Assembly: GCA_028280415.1 (NCBI GenBank)
Contig: JANQLV010000040.1
Coordinates: 47,411 to 111,410 of the forward strand
DNA: 64,000 bases
Direction of reading: 5' to 3'
From: Saprospiraceae bacterium
GTDB taxonomy: Bacteria > Bacteroidota > Bacteroidia > Chitinophagales > Saprospiraceae
Shown here: positions 19,701 through 27,333 of the stretch, one piece after another
How positions within the stretch are numbered: position 1 is the stretch's first letter
Layout: every line of letters starts with the position of its first letter
Translations under genes and position numbers: made by a program
The notes under the pieces: model-generated
The model's input: the letters and a program-made list of their open reading frames with translations, nothing else
Told to the model about the DNA's origin: nothing
The model's database searches: none

Positions 19701-20970
19701 GAACGAATTCTACAACAAAGATAACCGCATCACAAGTCGAGCTTATACCCAGGTTGTCTTCAATGGTTAGTGTTACTGATTGAGCCCCAAGGTCATCTAT
19801 TGTAAATTGATCCTGGCTAAGCGTTCGGGAAGCCACCGTTGCGCCACAACTTGCATAGCTACCTTTGTCAACCAGGTCAAGGTCGAGCGTTCCTTGCCCA
19901 TTTTCGTCCAGTTGTACTATTGCACCTGATTTACATCCGGCGACCGGTGGTTTGGTCTGATTAAGATCGTTATATACCTCTCCGAATTCCAGGATGGTTT
20001 CATCCACATTCCCCTGAATTTCATAGATAATTCCATCGTGTAAAACGGTAGCAGCGATATCAACAGGTGAATCCTGAATAATAGCTCCGCATATTTTGGT
20101 TTCTATCGTACCATTATTGTTAAAAGCACTTTTATTATCTAAGGTTCCGGCATCATTAATAGTGGTATATCCATTATTTGTTACTGTATTGTTATTTAAA
20201 AGTCTACCGGATACTTGCAAATCATTATTATTGAGCAGCAAACCATCATTAACAAAATCTCCGGCGTTTTGAATTTCCAAAACACCATCATTCGTAAAGT
20301 CACCATTATGGTTCAATGTTCCATTGTGAGCAAACACAGACCCATTTTTATTATCTACATTCGCTCCTGAATCAGAAGTAAATACACTTCCGAAAGGGTT
20401 TTCAATATTTCCATAGTTGATTATAGAACCGGCATTTTGAAAATCATTGGTACTTCGAATATTCCCGTAATTTGTAATAGTCCCATTATTATCAAGCAGT
20501 CCATTATTTCGAAAAAGGCCGTGATTAATCAAAGATGCGCCGTCGGCATTTGTAAAGTTTGCTGATGCGGCATTATCAAAAATTCCAAAATTTTCAAACG
20601 TACCCGTATTGGTAAATGTACCATCATTATCAAATACAACGGAGCCGGCATTGACAAAATAGTTGTTATTATTAACCAATGTCCCGCTGGTAAAATTAAT
20701 GATCGTACCATTATTGTATACAAAGTCATCAAAGGTGATAGAACCGGCATTTTGAATTGTAAAATCCAAAACGGGAGAGCCACTATAAACGGGGAAGTTA
20801 CCTCCGATAGGAGTTCCCGGAATCGTTACAATCATTCCGGTAGTGGGCACTCCGGCAGACCAGTTATTGGGGTTCATCCAATCTGAATCTATGTTCCCGG
20901 TCCAAACTGTTTGTGCGTTCAACGAAAGACAAAACATCGCTGATAGAAGAAACGAGTAAAGAATTCTCAT
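13795..20970 (-). CDS. giant secreted lectin/HYR/thrombospondin-3 protein with T9SS sorting domain
   Basis: 2391 residues from the ATG at 20970, chosen because the signal peptide MRILYSFLLSAMFCLSLNAQ starts there. Approximate domain order: Asn/Gly-rich 'NNGTxTNxG' repeats (37-300); the first half of a HYR domain (437-467); a module shared with the SprB-repeat giant (475-647); two C-type lectin domains (678-795 and 822-935), each with EPN and a WND or WTD motif; a GDGICCxYGxGSY module (943-1047); the second half of the HYR domain (1057-1095); two more HYR domains (to 1262). Then come near-identical 65-residue units with DxDxDG calcium-loop motifs as in thrombospondin type 3 repeats (1268-1527), longer duplicated modules (to about 2190), a fibronectin-like module and a type A T9SS domain. 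It probably acts as a surface adhesin or matrix protein. Confidence 0.92.
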   Translation of the reverse strand: MRILYSFLLSAMFCLSLNAQTVWTGNIDSDWMNPNNWSAGVPTTGMIVTIPGTPIGGNFPVYSGSPVLDFTIQNAGSITFDDFVYNNGTIINFTSGTLVNNNNYFVNAGSVVFDNDGTFTNTGTFENFGIFDNAASANFTNADGASLINHGLFRNNGLLDNNGTITNYGNIRSTNDFQNAGSIINYGNIENPFGSVFTSDSGANVDNKNGSVFAHNGTLNHNGDFTNDGVLEIQNAGDFVNDGLLLNNNDLQVSGRLLNNNTVTNNGYTTINDAGTLDNKSAFNNNGTIETKICGAIIQDSPVDIAATVLHDGIIYEIQGNVDETILEFGEVYNDLNQTKPPVAGCKSGAIVQLDENGQGTLDLDLVDKGSYASCGATVASRTLSQDQFTIDDLGAQSVTLTIEDNLGISSTCDAVIFVVEFVPPIEPIDDEDIDFACPEDITISPQPGEAIVSVSWDEPAAPTTTCTLNGEVCADRTATNTTQCNSGVVYGFYLKLSGFNYHYTLENGSFKEFEDGTAQFTGTLTNVDNSAYQFDIEVDLTGRTFSPPAGSPKESFCDINEDASDWYYYTTSDGTLTGLNELAGAEISISRFGEAFQIGKGANPTDGTNAFGASGWLSAEVLSQPDNGPELEIVYGNNPQAGDINIMLSGDGNECRPEEQCINVDEDIPGFIFMGEYNNSKYYCSNNNNWTWSAAKAEAAAKGGFLAVITSQEENDFIRDGLIADRAWIGYTDEANEGDFEWVNGEDDTYTNWNSGEPNDYGNGEDYTEILKSHGRWNDLSNSAHREFVMEIPCSNEAPTCDDVSENKPGFIYLGEFNDAKYFVSDHPSDWGYAKSNSEANGGHLVVINSQEENDFIQNNINPSTGSVWTGLNTVASPDVFNWVNGDPVNYTNWQAGEPNGNGTNQAVRLKKSSGEWTDRGAYSYSYEYVMEVPCSNTPSNCEDVVLDIVFDNYPEDVSWEIRDENGSVVASGGNYGNQPDGSNISITNCLTDGCYDFIISDSYGDGICCQYGNGSYTLTGADGTVYGTGGDYGDGETVHFCISGNDDGGTTPDEPVVQQISGPPNGGDFGIGITEIAYEVTDACGNQEICIFTVTVEDNPAEIASNCPADIVINAEPGAESAAASWTEPTATSTCFVPGVEITRVDEGPANGGLFPVGTTFVSYSLVDSCNNFAQCAFSVTVNTQDAVLTLETCPADFATDTDNFNWTEPTASTTCFTGNVTVEQVTGPANGSSPAEGIYEIIYLINDDCGNSEICIFNVEVASTCPAAGTPCDDGDDCTTNDVEDGNCNCSGTYTDSDGDGVCDAEDVCAGGDDNIDTDGDGVPDFCDDCSTEGQPCDDGDACTTGDVFDANCNCAGTFTDSDGDGVCDAEDICAGGDDNIDTDGDGVPDFCDNCSTVGQPCDDGDACTTGDVFDANCNCAGTFTDSDGDGVCDAEDVCAGGDDNIDTDGDGVPDFCDNCSTVGQPCDDGDACTTGDVFDANCNCAGTFTDSDGDGVCDAEDVCAGGDDNIDTDGDGTPDFCDDPSGDPCDDIQLTIGTGSLTVSNIDAPIFNIYVFNSSWGTEFNCNFNCTDPTTIDLAPGTYYVKVNLRDANWQEICEIFETIEIPEGCPFTEGTPCDDGDACTTGDVYDANCNCSGTFTDSDGDGVCDAEDVCAGFDDTLDDDGDGIPNACDTNECDNVTDAGEIAGDETGCEGYDPAPITSVELPSGGSGTIEYLWLSSTTECPIYLNQAIPGANQATFDPGPISQTTYYVRCSRRSDCDDWSQGESNCIVKTVDFNDSDYDGVCDAEDICAGGDDNVDTDGDGTPDFCDNDDPNGDPCDDVSILTGPGTITVSSIDAPIFNVYVFNSSWGTEFNCNYACDDPTVVENLAAGTYFVKVSLRDANWQEICEIFETIEVSEGCPFDEGSPCDDGDACTTGDVYDANCNCSGTFTDSDGDGVCDAEDVCAGFDDNMDDDGDGIPDACDTNECDNVTDGGEITGDEAGCVGYDPAPITSLIAPSGGNGNIEYLWLSSTTGCPTNLNQAIPGADQATFDPGAITQTTYYVRCSRRTDCDDWTQGESNCIIKTVIMVDTDNDGVCDAEDVCEGGDDNIDVDGDGIPDDCDDNIGNDDPCADITIITSDSSITVTNLNTPIFTIMIFNSQWQTVYNCGFDCTDPAIADGLPSGSYYVSVKLYDENWTPICAVMPMVTVGGSSQNFMAGEEILDFRAIKNGRNVNLYWMTNSETRNDYFILERSYDGVNFEPLMNVASITDNPGAFNYTEYDLDPFLGDNYYRLKKVHKDGSSEYTSSRKVSFDIDLDETLVFPNPATNEIYISLKQFEGRNATISIFNHLGQRMDVKVIDEVDTMPYRFDLTGKYRAGAYTMYIEMEGTRNFAKKFVIVRL
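14395..16385. repeat. duplicated ~879-bp modules inside the giant lectin gene
   Basis: The module encoding IDAPIFNVYVFNSSWGTEFN, a TSP3-like stretch and a CxRRxDCDDW segment occurs twice with an offset of 879 bp (compare 15407-15420 with 16286-16299, identical). A third, diverged partial copy lies at about 14395-14640. All copies are in frame (293 codons per unit), consistent with tandem duplication within the coding sequence. Confidence 0.85.
16396..17175. repeat. 195-bp in-frame tandem repeat (TSP3-like units)
   Basis: Units begin acagaaatccgg at 16396, 16591, 16786 and 16981, exactly 195 bp apart. Copies two and three are nearly identical at the DNA level and the first and fourth slightly diverged. 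Each encodes 65 residues with TDSDGDGVCDAEDVCAGGDD and an ACTTGDVxDANCNC segment. Such identity implies recent expansion or gene conversion. Confidence 0.92.
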
Positions 20971-21460
20971 TTTTGTCAGTTTAATTTTTATAAAAGGGCT
21001 TAGAAAAAATAATTGAAACTCATCATGTATTGAGGACATGACAAGTTATATTCAGGCAATTGTATATTGTGTTAAAATCAGTTAAAGGGACCAGCTTGTT
21101 TATACAAGCTATTTCAATTCAATTGGTTGATAGGAATTATGTCCGGATTGTGGTGATTTGATGAACGAAAGTTCTCCGGAAACGGAACTGCGCTTTGTGT
21201 GTTCTTATAAATAAGGTTAGGGGCAAATATAGCATTTTGCACAACAATAAAAAAACATAAGAAATATAAATAAAAATTTGTTATGCATAGAAATTGTTTA
21301 AAAACAAATAGATGGTTTATCTACAATTCATGGAAATCCAATGCTGTAGTTTTTTCCGCTCCGTATGTTACAAATGCGAAACGTAAAAAAGAGTTTTGTC
21401 CTGATTTCCAGGTACTTACAACTATTTTTAAGCTCCCTTCCTGGACAACTTTACAAAAAA
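20971..21460. other. leader and intergenic region upstream of the giant lectin gene
   Basis: On the minus strand a TATATTTG -7-type box lies at 21231-21224, with no convincing -33 element. This would give a leader of about 250 nt that includes a 7-bp hairpin (21093-21099 with 21104-21110). A 63-codon plus-strand frame (21283-21474) runs into the next hairpin and does not look like a protein. Confidence 0.4.
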
Positions 21461-21485
21461 CAAACTACCCATAAAGGGTAGTTTG
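21461..21485 (-). terminator. terminator-like hairpin, minus strand
   Basis: Perfect 10-bp arms caaactaccc (21461-21470) and gggtagtttg (21476-21485). On the minus strand it is followed by TTTTTT, a good intrinsic terminator. The nearest upstream minus-strand gene already has its own terminator at 21742-21784, so the transcript ended here is unknown. Confidence 0.6.
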
Positions 21486-21733
21486 CTTAAAATTCAATAT
21501 AATACAACCTACTAGTTTCGATATTTTAATGTAGCCATATACAATTCGTACTTCGTCTTATACGAAACGAAGCATCCCTTGTAAATTATTCTCTTATGAT
21601 AAGTAGTAGAAAATGGTGACTAAAAAATTCGAAAAGGTTGAATTCTTAGTTTTTGTAACAATATCTTTGATAACATTTAGGATAAAAGAACCTGTGATTC
21701 TTTTTGAGGTGATGTATGGTCTATCAAAATTAA

Positions 21734-21784
21734 TAAAAAAAGCATGATTTGGAAAAGAAATAAGAAATATTTTCCAAATCATGC
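21734..21784 (-). terminator. intrinsic terminator of the DUF4177-like gene
   Basis: A 15-bp perfect stem (21742-21756 with 21770-21784) is followed on the minus strand by TTTTTTT (21741-21735), about 40 bases after the stop codon. Confidence 0.85.
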
Positions 21785-21822
21785 CAAGAACGCTCCAACT
21801 CGAAAGTTTGCGTTAAAATGGA

Positions 21823-22224
21823 CTATTGGTTTTGAGTCTCGCCAGATGAAGCCTTTTCTTCTACCTTGGGAATAGAAAAATTCTTTCTTCGAGTCAATAA
21901 ATAAGATTCAATACCATCCGTAGTTTTAGTCGCTGTCAATTCCCATCCATTTACATGAAAGTAATTTAAAATAGCTACCACGCTATTGAATTCCATTTGC
22001 CTTCCATTGTTATTATACATTTTTAGCGTAGCGCCATCTTTATCAGAAAGTAAATCCTGACCATAATCTACCATAACATGAAATTTTCCCGTACGCTTAT
22101 TGAATTTTTCCCAAACCTCAATATATTGGTAAGTGCCTTCATTGAGATTTGTCTGGTTAACAATAATTTGAGCGGTACACCAGTGTGCACAGCAGATCAA
22201 AGTGAGTAAGAAAACTTTTTTCAT
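21823..22224 (-). CDS. secreted DUF4177-like small protein
   Basis: 133 residues with a signal peptide (MKKVFLLTLICCAHWCTAQ). The middle resembles the DUF4177 pattern: TYQYIEVWEKF at the start of the domain, then VVAILNYFHVNGWELTATKT followed by YLLTRRK. The 'x-L-N-x-x-x-x-x-G-W-E-L' core is the recognisable part of that family. A hydrophilic tail ends the protein. Function is unknown; a periplasmic location is inferred. It is monocistronic by position, with its own terminator downstream and a terminator-like hairpin 63 bp upstream of the start. Confidence 0.65.
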   Translation of the reverse strand: MKKVFLLTLICCAHWCTAQIIVNQTNLNEGTYQYIEVWEKFNKRTGKFHVMVDYGQDLLSDKDGATLKMYNNNGRQMEFNSVVAILNYFHVNGWELTATKTTDGIESYLLTRRKNFSIPKVEEKASSGETQNQ

Positions 22225-22280
22225 AATCGATTAAAACTTGATATAAAAAGTGATTTAATTGGGTTATTTGTTCAAGGATA

Positions 22281-22316
22281 AAAAAAGTGCCACCACGAGC
22301 TTTTTCGAGATGGCAC
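22281..22316 (-). terminator. terminator-like hairpin upstream of the DUF4177-like gene
   Basis: Arms gtgcca..cga (22287-22298) and tcg..tggcac (22305-22316) form an imperfect 12-bp stem. On the minus strand TTTTTT (22286-22281) follows directly. No gene lies upstream on this strand before the divergent ggt gene. It could terminate a small RNA or attenuate the DUF4177-like gene. Confidence 0.6.
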
Positions 22317-22644
22317 AACAACATAACCATGAAAATACATAACCAATTCTTGACGTTTTATCCACCATTCCGGCAATAAAAACGCATGTATATCTTATTG
22401 TAATTTTTTCGGTGAATCCCCTGATCGATAAAACTAATTCGGCTGGCAGGGGGTATATTCTCTCGTTTCAAACTGGTTTACGGTTATTCTTTATAAAAGT
22501 TGAATTAAAGAGAATAATTTTATGAAAAAATTGTATTTTTTATTTCCTTATGTCTTATAATCTACTAGACAATATACAACAGATAAAATCAAACATCATA
22601 CCAAACATATATTTATTTTAAAAATTTATATATTTTTTATATCT
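22317..22644. other. divergent intergenic region upstream of ggt
   Basis: An AT-rich stretch between divergent transcripts. A 34-codon minus-strand frame starting at the ATG in 'ccat' near 22367 contains three consecutive Cys codons (TGT x3) and reads through the terminator-like hairpin. No other coding signal is seen. The ggt promoter is presumably in the very AT-rich last 100 bp. Confidence 0.35.
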
Positions 22645-24360
22645 ATGATTTCAAAACACTCATTCCTACTATTCTGTTTCACTTTATGCTTTTTGTTGAC
22701 CTGCAAAAAGAACGAGCCAGCGGGTCGTGGCTATACCATACAAAAAGAGGCTTTTTCAGATCAGGCAATGGTCGTCAGTGCTCATCCTCTGGCGACAAAA
22801 GTAGGCCTCGACATTCTTCGACAAGGCGGTAATGCTTTTGATGCTGCGATCGGAGTACAATTTGCTCTGGCAGTAGTCTATCCGGTGGCTGGAAATATCG
22901 GAGGTGGTGGTTTCATGATCAGTCGCAGCCACGATGGACAATTAGATGCCCTGGATTTCAGGGAAAAAGCGCCAGCCGCCGCACATCGGGATATGTATCT
23001 GGATAGTCTGGGCAATGTCATCAAAGGCTTAAGTATCAATGGTCATCTGGCAGCCGGAGTTCCGGGCAGTGTTGACGGAATGTTTAGAATTTTCGAAAAA
23101 TACAGCAAGCTAAAAGATTTCAAAAAACTGATAGAACCCAGTATTCGTTTGGCAGAAGAAGGTTTTCTGCTTACTCCGGCTCAGGCCCGAAACCTAAATG
23201 CAAAAAGAGCGGACTTTGAAAAGTACAACACCAGGACACCCGTTTTTGTCAAAACCAAGGAATGGCAGGAATATGACTTATTGGTGCAAAATGATCTGGC
23301 AAATACTTTGAAAAGAATACGGGACAAGGGCGAAGCAGGATTTTACGAAGGTGAAACGGCAGATTTGATTGTCCAGGAAATGCAAGCCGGAAAGGGCCTT
23401 ATTACGAAAGAAGATTTGAAAAACTATGATGCTATCTGGCGTACACCGCTTACTACCGATTACAAAGGCACAAAAATCATATCCATGCCTCCTCCTTCGA
23501 GTGGTGGTATTGCCCTGATCCAGTTGCTTGAAATGGTAGAGCCTTATCCTTTAAAGGAATGGGGCTTCCACGATAAATCCTCGGTACATCTAATGGTCGA
23601 GGCCGAACGGAGAGTCTATGCCGACCGGGCCAAGCATCTGGGAGATCAGGATTTTTATGAAGTACCAATGACCGGTCTTACCCAGGCAGAATATTTACAA
23701 TACCGAATGCAGGATTTTGATTCCGGCAAGGCTTCCCCGAGCGACTCCATCGAGGCCGGCCTTTTCCCTTTCAAAGAAAGTGAACAAACCACTCATTTTT
23801 CAATAGTAGATACAGAAGGAAATGCCGTTGCGATTACCACTACGATCAATAGTGCTTATGGTTCGAAAACCGTAGTCAGTGGTGCTGGTTTTTTACTCAA
23901 TAATGAAATGGATGATTTCAGTGCAAAACCGGGCACACCTAATTTTTATGGCCTGTTAGGTGCTGAAGCCAATGCAATAGAACCCGGAAAAAGGATGCTT
24001 AGTTCTATGACTCCCACTATAGCTGAAAAAGATGGAAAGTTATTAATGGTGGTCGGTACCCCGGGAGGTTCAACGATAATTACCTCCGTTTTTCAGACTA
24101 TTCTCAACGTTGTGGAGTTTGGAATGTCTATGGATGAAGCAGTAGCTGCTCCCAGATTTCATCATCAATGGAAACCAGATCAAATCAGGCTGGAACAAAA
24201 TGCTTTATCCACAGAAACCCGAAATGCTTTAAAGGCAATGGGACATGAATTAGCAGAAAAGGGTACTATCGGAAGAGTAGACGCCATCCTGATTCATCCG
24301 AACGGACAGATAGAAGGTGGAGCCGATCCAAGGGGGGATGATCATGCAGAGGGGTTGTGA
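22645..24360 (+). CDS. ggt: gamma-glutamyltransferase (lipoprotein form)
   Basis: 571 residues. It cleaves gamma-glutamyl bonds of glutathione and related compounds and transfers or hydrolyses the glutamyl group in the periplasm. The proenzyme is self-processed: the predicted nucleophile is Thr382 at the start of TTHFSIVD, the new N-terminus of the small subunit. Family signatures are clear: FDAAIGVQFALAVVYPVAGN, NIGGGGFM, LNNEMDDFSAKPGTPN, MLSSMTPTIAEKDGK and VGTPGGSTIITSV. The N-terminus is a lipobox (FLLTC, Cys20), so this copy is probably membrane-anchored rather than soluble. It is a single gene, divergent from the DUF4177-like gene and convergent with aroF. Confidence 0.96.
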   Translation: MISKHSFLLFCFTLCFLLTCKKNEPAGRGYTIQKEAFSDQAMVVSAHPLATKVGLDILRQGGNAFDAAIGVQFALAVVYPVAGNIGGGGFMISRSHDGQLDALDFREKAPAAAHRDMYLDSLGNVIKGLSINGHLAAGVPGSVDGMFRIFEKYSKLKDFKKLIEPSIRLAEEGFLLTPAQARNLNAKRADFEKYNTRTPVFVKTKEWQEYDLLVQNDLANTLKRIRDKGEAGFYEGETADLIVQEMQAGKGLITKEDLKNYDAIWRTPLTTDYKGTKIISMPPPSSGGIALIQLLEMVEPYPLKEWGFHDKSSVHLMVEAERRVYADRAKHLGDQDFYEVPMTGLTQAEYLQYRMQDFDSGKASPSDSIEAGLFPFKESEQTTHFSIVDTEGNAVAITTTINSAYGSKTVVSGAGFLLNNEMDDFSAKPGTPNFYGLLGAEANAIEPGKRMLSSMTPTIAEKDGKLLMVVGTPGGSTIITSVFQTILNVVEFGMSMDEAVAAPRFHHQWKPDQIRLEQNALSTETRNALKAMGHELAEKGTIGRVDAILIHPNGQIEGGADPRGDDHAEGL

Positions 24361-24578
24361 CCAGATCCTTTAGGAAAATATTTTTTTTGTTAAAAAAGTG
24401 TTACCAGTTGAAGAATCTTTCGTCATAAGATTGTGCAGCCTATATACAAGCTGCTTTCCAATTTGTGGACACCTTTTTATAAAACATCTTTAAAAATTGG
24501 TGTTGGTAACTCTGTATAACCTATTGACCAATTAACGACTTCTCACCCTGCGAATAAACACAAAACAGAGCTAGAATG

Positions 24579-24632
24579 CTAAAGGTCTAACGGTACAATC
24601 CTATCTTCAAACCGAATGACCTTTAGTTTTTT
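24579..24632 (+). terminator. intrinsic terminator between ggt and aroF
   Basis: Arms ctaaaggtc (24579-24587) and gacctttag (24618-24626), with an inner cggt/accg pairing, are followed by TTTTTT (24627-24632). The orientation fits termination of ggt transcripts before the convergent aroF gene. Confidence 0.65.
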
Positions 24633-24636
24633 CATT

Positions 24637-25656
24637 TTAGCACAAGCCAATCTCTTTTCGAAAGGCTACTGTTTTATTTAGTCTTTCAATCAGCGTCCCG
24701 GATTGTTCGTAGTCTAAAGTTTGTTGTCCATCCGAGAAAGCTTTTTCAGGACATTCATGTACTTCCATAATTACAGCATCAGCTCCGGCCATCACACCAG
24801 CCAATGCTACCGAGTCAACAAATTTGCGGACACCGATTCCATGAGAAGGGTCCACAATGACCGGCAAATGGGTCTTTTCTTTTAGAATAGGAATGGCATT
24901 TATATCCAAGGTATTACGATAGGCCTTTTCATAACTCCGGATACCCCGTTCGCAAAGCATAATTCTTTCGTTACCATTAGAAAAAATATATTCCGCAGCC
25001 TGCAGTAATTCGTCAATGGTACCGGAGATACCCCGCTTGAGCATTACGGGTTTATCCACTTTGCCCAGAGCATCGAGCAGATTGAAATTTTGGGCATTAC
25101 GCGCTCCAACCTGAAAAATATCAACATAATCAATCATATCATCGATCTGTTCGGTCATCATCACTTCTGTGATTATTTTCAAACCAGCTTCTTGTGCATA
25201 CTTATGCCATAGTTTGAGTCCTTCGATTCCCAAACCACGAAAAGAATAAGGTGAACTACGAGGTTTATATACCCCTCCACGCATAATACGCAGGCCATTT
25301 TTAACCAGATGATTAATGGTACTTTGTATTTGCTCTTCTGATTCTATAGAACAGGGACCGGCCATTATCTGAAACGCTCCATCACCGATTTTCACATCAT
25401 CTCCCAGGTCAATTTGGGTCTGTTTTACCTTCCATTTACGGGAAACCAATTTGTAAGCATCACTTACCCGATGAATATCACTGATCCCTTCCATCGTCCC
25501 TATAGCGCGGATATCGAACTCTTTTTTACCAACACCAATGATATAGTCAGAAAACTGTGTAGATACTTTTACAGATTTATAATTAATTGCCCGCAGTTTT
25601 TCCTGAAGTCTGGAAAACTGTTGCTCGGTAATGTTTTTTTCCAGTTGAATAATCAT
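24637..25656 (-). CDS. aroF: 3-deoxy-7-phosphoheptulonate (DAHP) synthase
   Basis: 339 residues. It condenses phosphoenolpyruvate and erythrose 4-phosphate, the first step of the shikimate pathway feeding Trp, Phe and Tyr. Residues 1-70 form a ferredoxin-like/ACT-type regulatory domain found in type I-beta DAHP synthases. The catalytic TIM barrel follows, with MAGPCSIESEEQ, RGGVYKPRSSPYSFRGLG, VMLKRGISGTIDELLQAAEY and PVIVDPSHGIGVRKFV motifs. Length is normal for the family. The trp operon lies 7 kb upstream on the same strand, but the ECF sigma genes intervene, so they are not one transcript. Gene symbols for this type vary (aroF/aroG/aroA). Confidence 0.95.
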   Translation of the reverse strand: MIIQLEKNITEQQFSRLQEKLRAINYKSVKVSTQFSDYIIGVGKKEFDIRAIGTMEGISDIHRVSDAYKLVSRKWKVKQTQIDLGDDVKIGDGAFQIMAGPCSIESEEQIQSTINHLVKNGLRIMRGGVYKPRSSPYSFRGLGIEGLKLWHKYAQEAGLKIITEVMMTEQIDDMIDYVDIFQVGARNAQNFNLLDALGKVDKPVMLKRGISGTIDELLQAAEYIFSNGNERIMLCERGIRSYEKAYRNTLDINAIPILKEKTHLPVIVDPSHGIGVRKFVDSVALAGVMAGADAVIMEVHECPEKAFSDGQQTLDYEQSGTLIERLNKTVAFRKEIGLC

Positions 25657-25690
25657 AATAGGTATGCAATTTAATAAATGCCCTAAAAAA

Positions 25691-25722
25691 GAATACTAAA
25701 CCATTTTCATGATTTAGTATTC
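25691..25722 (-). terminator. terminator hairpin at the 5' end of aroF
   Basis: Perfect 10-bp arms gaatactaaa (25691-25700) and tttagtattc (25713-25722), followed on the minus strand by TTTTTT. It lies 35 bases upstream of the aroF ATG and can end transcripts of the sigma/anti-sigma genes or attenuate aroF. Confidence 0.75.
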
Positions 25723-25727
25723 ACTAA

Positions 25728-25735
25728 CAAAGGTA
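25728..25735 (-). promoter_or_regulatory. candidate aroF -7 box
   Basis: TACCTTTG on the minus strand matches TAnnTTTG exactly. A start about six bases downstream would place the terminator hairpin at the extreme 5' end of the aroF mRNA. The -33 element is weak. Confidence 0.35.
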
Positions 25736-25875
25736 ATTAGTTTTAAACCGAAGCGAAAGTGCTTTTTAAAAATTATCACTTCTTTATTCGGTATGCATTC
25801 AAGATCGTTGTTTTATTATAAACATTATCCAACTCTGGTGAATGCGCAACAAATTGCCCGCCTATTTTATTTTTT

Positions 25876-27333
25876 CTAATCAAAAATATACCTTACTCCG
25901 GCTCTGACCCCCAAATTCCCATGTTGTTGTTCGAGCGGATTCGCATCAGTAGAGAATAAAGAATTAAATCTAAAGCTCGGAGTCAGATGAATTTGTATAT
26001 TTTCTGAGACATTATATGCAGCATTGATTCCTACATAAGGGCTAATCCCGATATTATTCCGATACCATTCCTCCTCATCTTCTCCAATATCATAGAATTC
26101 ACCGGACTCCAGGCCTATATCACCTTTGTTCCTGATAAAGACATTCGCATAAATTCCAGCTTCCACACCAATACGCCAGGGATCCGTTCCGAAATTGTAG
26201 CCAATAATTACCGGTACATCTACAAGATGGAAATAATTATAGCTTTTTTTCCTATAATCAGTAGTCCGCGTAACCAATACATCTCCGAAAATAGTATCCC
26301 TTTCCCCGGTGATACCATTGATCTGTATTTCAACGATTCCAGGAACGGAATCCTGCTCAACGATCTGACTATTCCGGCTAAACAAGCTGGCTATACGAGT
26401 GTATTCAATACCTGTTCTAAAGAAAAAGTTTTGTTCACTCTGTACAATAGCATTAAGCCCCAAATGTATCGTTTCCAATTGTTTTTCCGTATTGGTTCTC
26501 AAGAGTAAAAATTCTTCTGCGGAAGCATTTTTTGCTTCGAGATCGGCATTGGAACGGCTAAGCCCGCCATAAAGCCCCAAGCCGAAACGTAAATCTCTAA
26601 AAAAGGCCCCTTTTCTTCTACCCCGCTTTTTAAAGTCTTTATTTCCGAAATTCGCTGGCAAAGTTTTAAAACCTGCCAAAAACTCGGGAGAGAAGTCCTT
26701 CTCAGAATGTAAAAAGCCAGGAGATAAAGTAGGCAGTGGTTTAAGTGCCTGAAATTGTTCCCGAACCACGGATATACCCAATGCTGGTTGCTTCCCTTTA
26801 TCAGAAATCGTAGAAATATTATCATCGCTATCCGTTACAGGAAGCGTATTAGTCGAAGTCGGGGGGATATTGCTGTTATTAGCACCACGTTGTAGCTTTA
26901 GTGATTTGGAATTCGATGCTACAGAAATATTTTTAGACGTAGCAGATGCTTCTTTAGTTGAATTAATATTTACAATCGGCTCTTCTTTCACCAAAGGATC
27001 ATTTGAAACAGAAGTAGTTGTATTCAGTGATTTTTCCTCAGCAATATCAATTGCCGCAGCTGTACCTGATGATTGCTGGTGAAGTTTATTAGCGTTTGCT
27101 TCATGATTTACAGCAGATGAAGCTTCTGTTTGAATATTATCATTTGCAAAGAACAAAGCTACTAGACCCAGGCCGACCACAATTCCCAAGAGGAAAAACC
27201 ATAAGCCACCTTTCCGTCTGGGCTTTTCAGGACGAATCTGCGCACTCACCCCTGCCCATAAAGCATCTGTATCGATACTCATCTCATAATGGCCCAATTG
27301 CTCTCTGGCGTATTTTTCAAATTCGGCATTCAT
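25876..27333 (-). CDS. membrane-anchored anti-sigma-like protein with C-terminal beta-barrel domain
   Basis: 485 residues. The N-terminal 40 residues are cytoplasmic and charged (MNAEFEKYAREQLGHYEMSI). A single membrane helix follows at 42-63 (LWFFLLGIVVGLGLVALFFA). Then comes a long Ser/Asn-rich linker (about 64-240) and a C-terminal region of alternating amphipathic strands (FRDLRFGLGLYGGLSRS to VRAGVRYIFD) typical of Bacteroidota outer-membrane beta-barrel domains. The start overlaps the sigma-factor stop (ATGA), implying translational coupling. Position and topology suggest an anti-sigma factor, but there is no HxxxCxxC zinc motif and I recognise no classical anti-sigma domain. A helix and a barrel in one chain is the odd point. 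Confidence 0.75.
   Translation of the reverse strand: MNAEFEKYAREQLGHYEMSIDTDALWAGVSAQIRPEKPRRKGGLWFFLLGIVVGLGLVALFFANDNIQTEASSAVNHEANANKLHQQSSGTAAAIDIAEEKSLNTTTSVSNDPLVKEEPIVNINSTKEASATSKNISVASNSKSLKLQRGANNSNIPPTSTNTLPVTDSDDNISTISDKGKQPALGISVVREQFQALKPLPTLSPGFLHSEKDFSPEFLAGFKTLPANFGNKDFKKRGRRKGAFFRDLRFGLGLYGGLSRSNADLEAKNASAEEFLLLRTNTEKQLETIHLGLNAIVQSEQNFFFRTGIEYTRIASLFSRNSQIVEQDSVPGIVEIQINGITGERDTIFGDVLVTRTTDYRKKSYNYFHLVDVPVIIGYNFGTDPWRIGVEAGIYANVFIRNKGDIGLESGEFYDIGEDEEEWYRNNIGISPYVGINAAYNVSENIQIHLTPSFRFNSLFSTDANPLEQQHGNLGVRAGVRYIFD

Noticed and set aside
21283..21474. 63-codon plus-strand ORF upstream of the lectin giant
   Set aside because: No protein-like features, and the end falls inside a minus-strand terminator hairpin.
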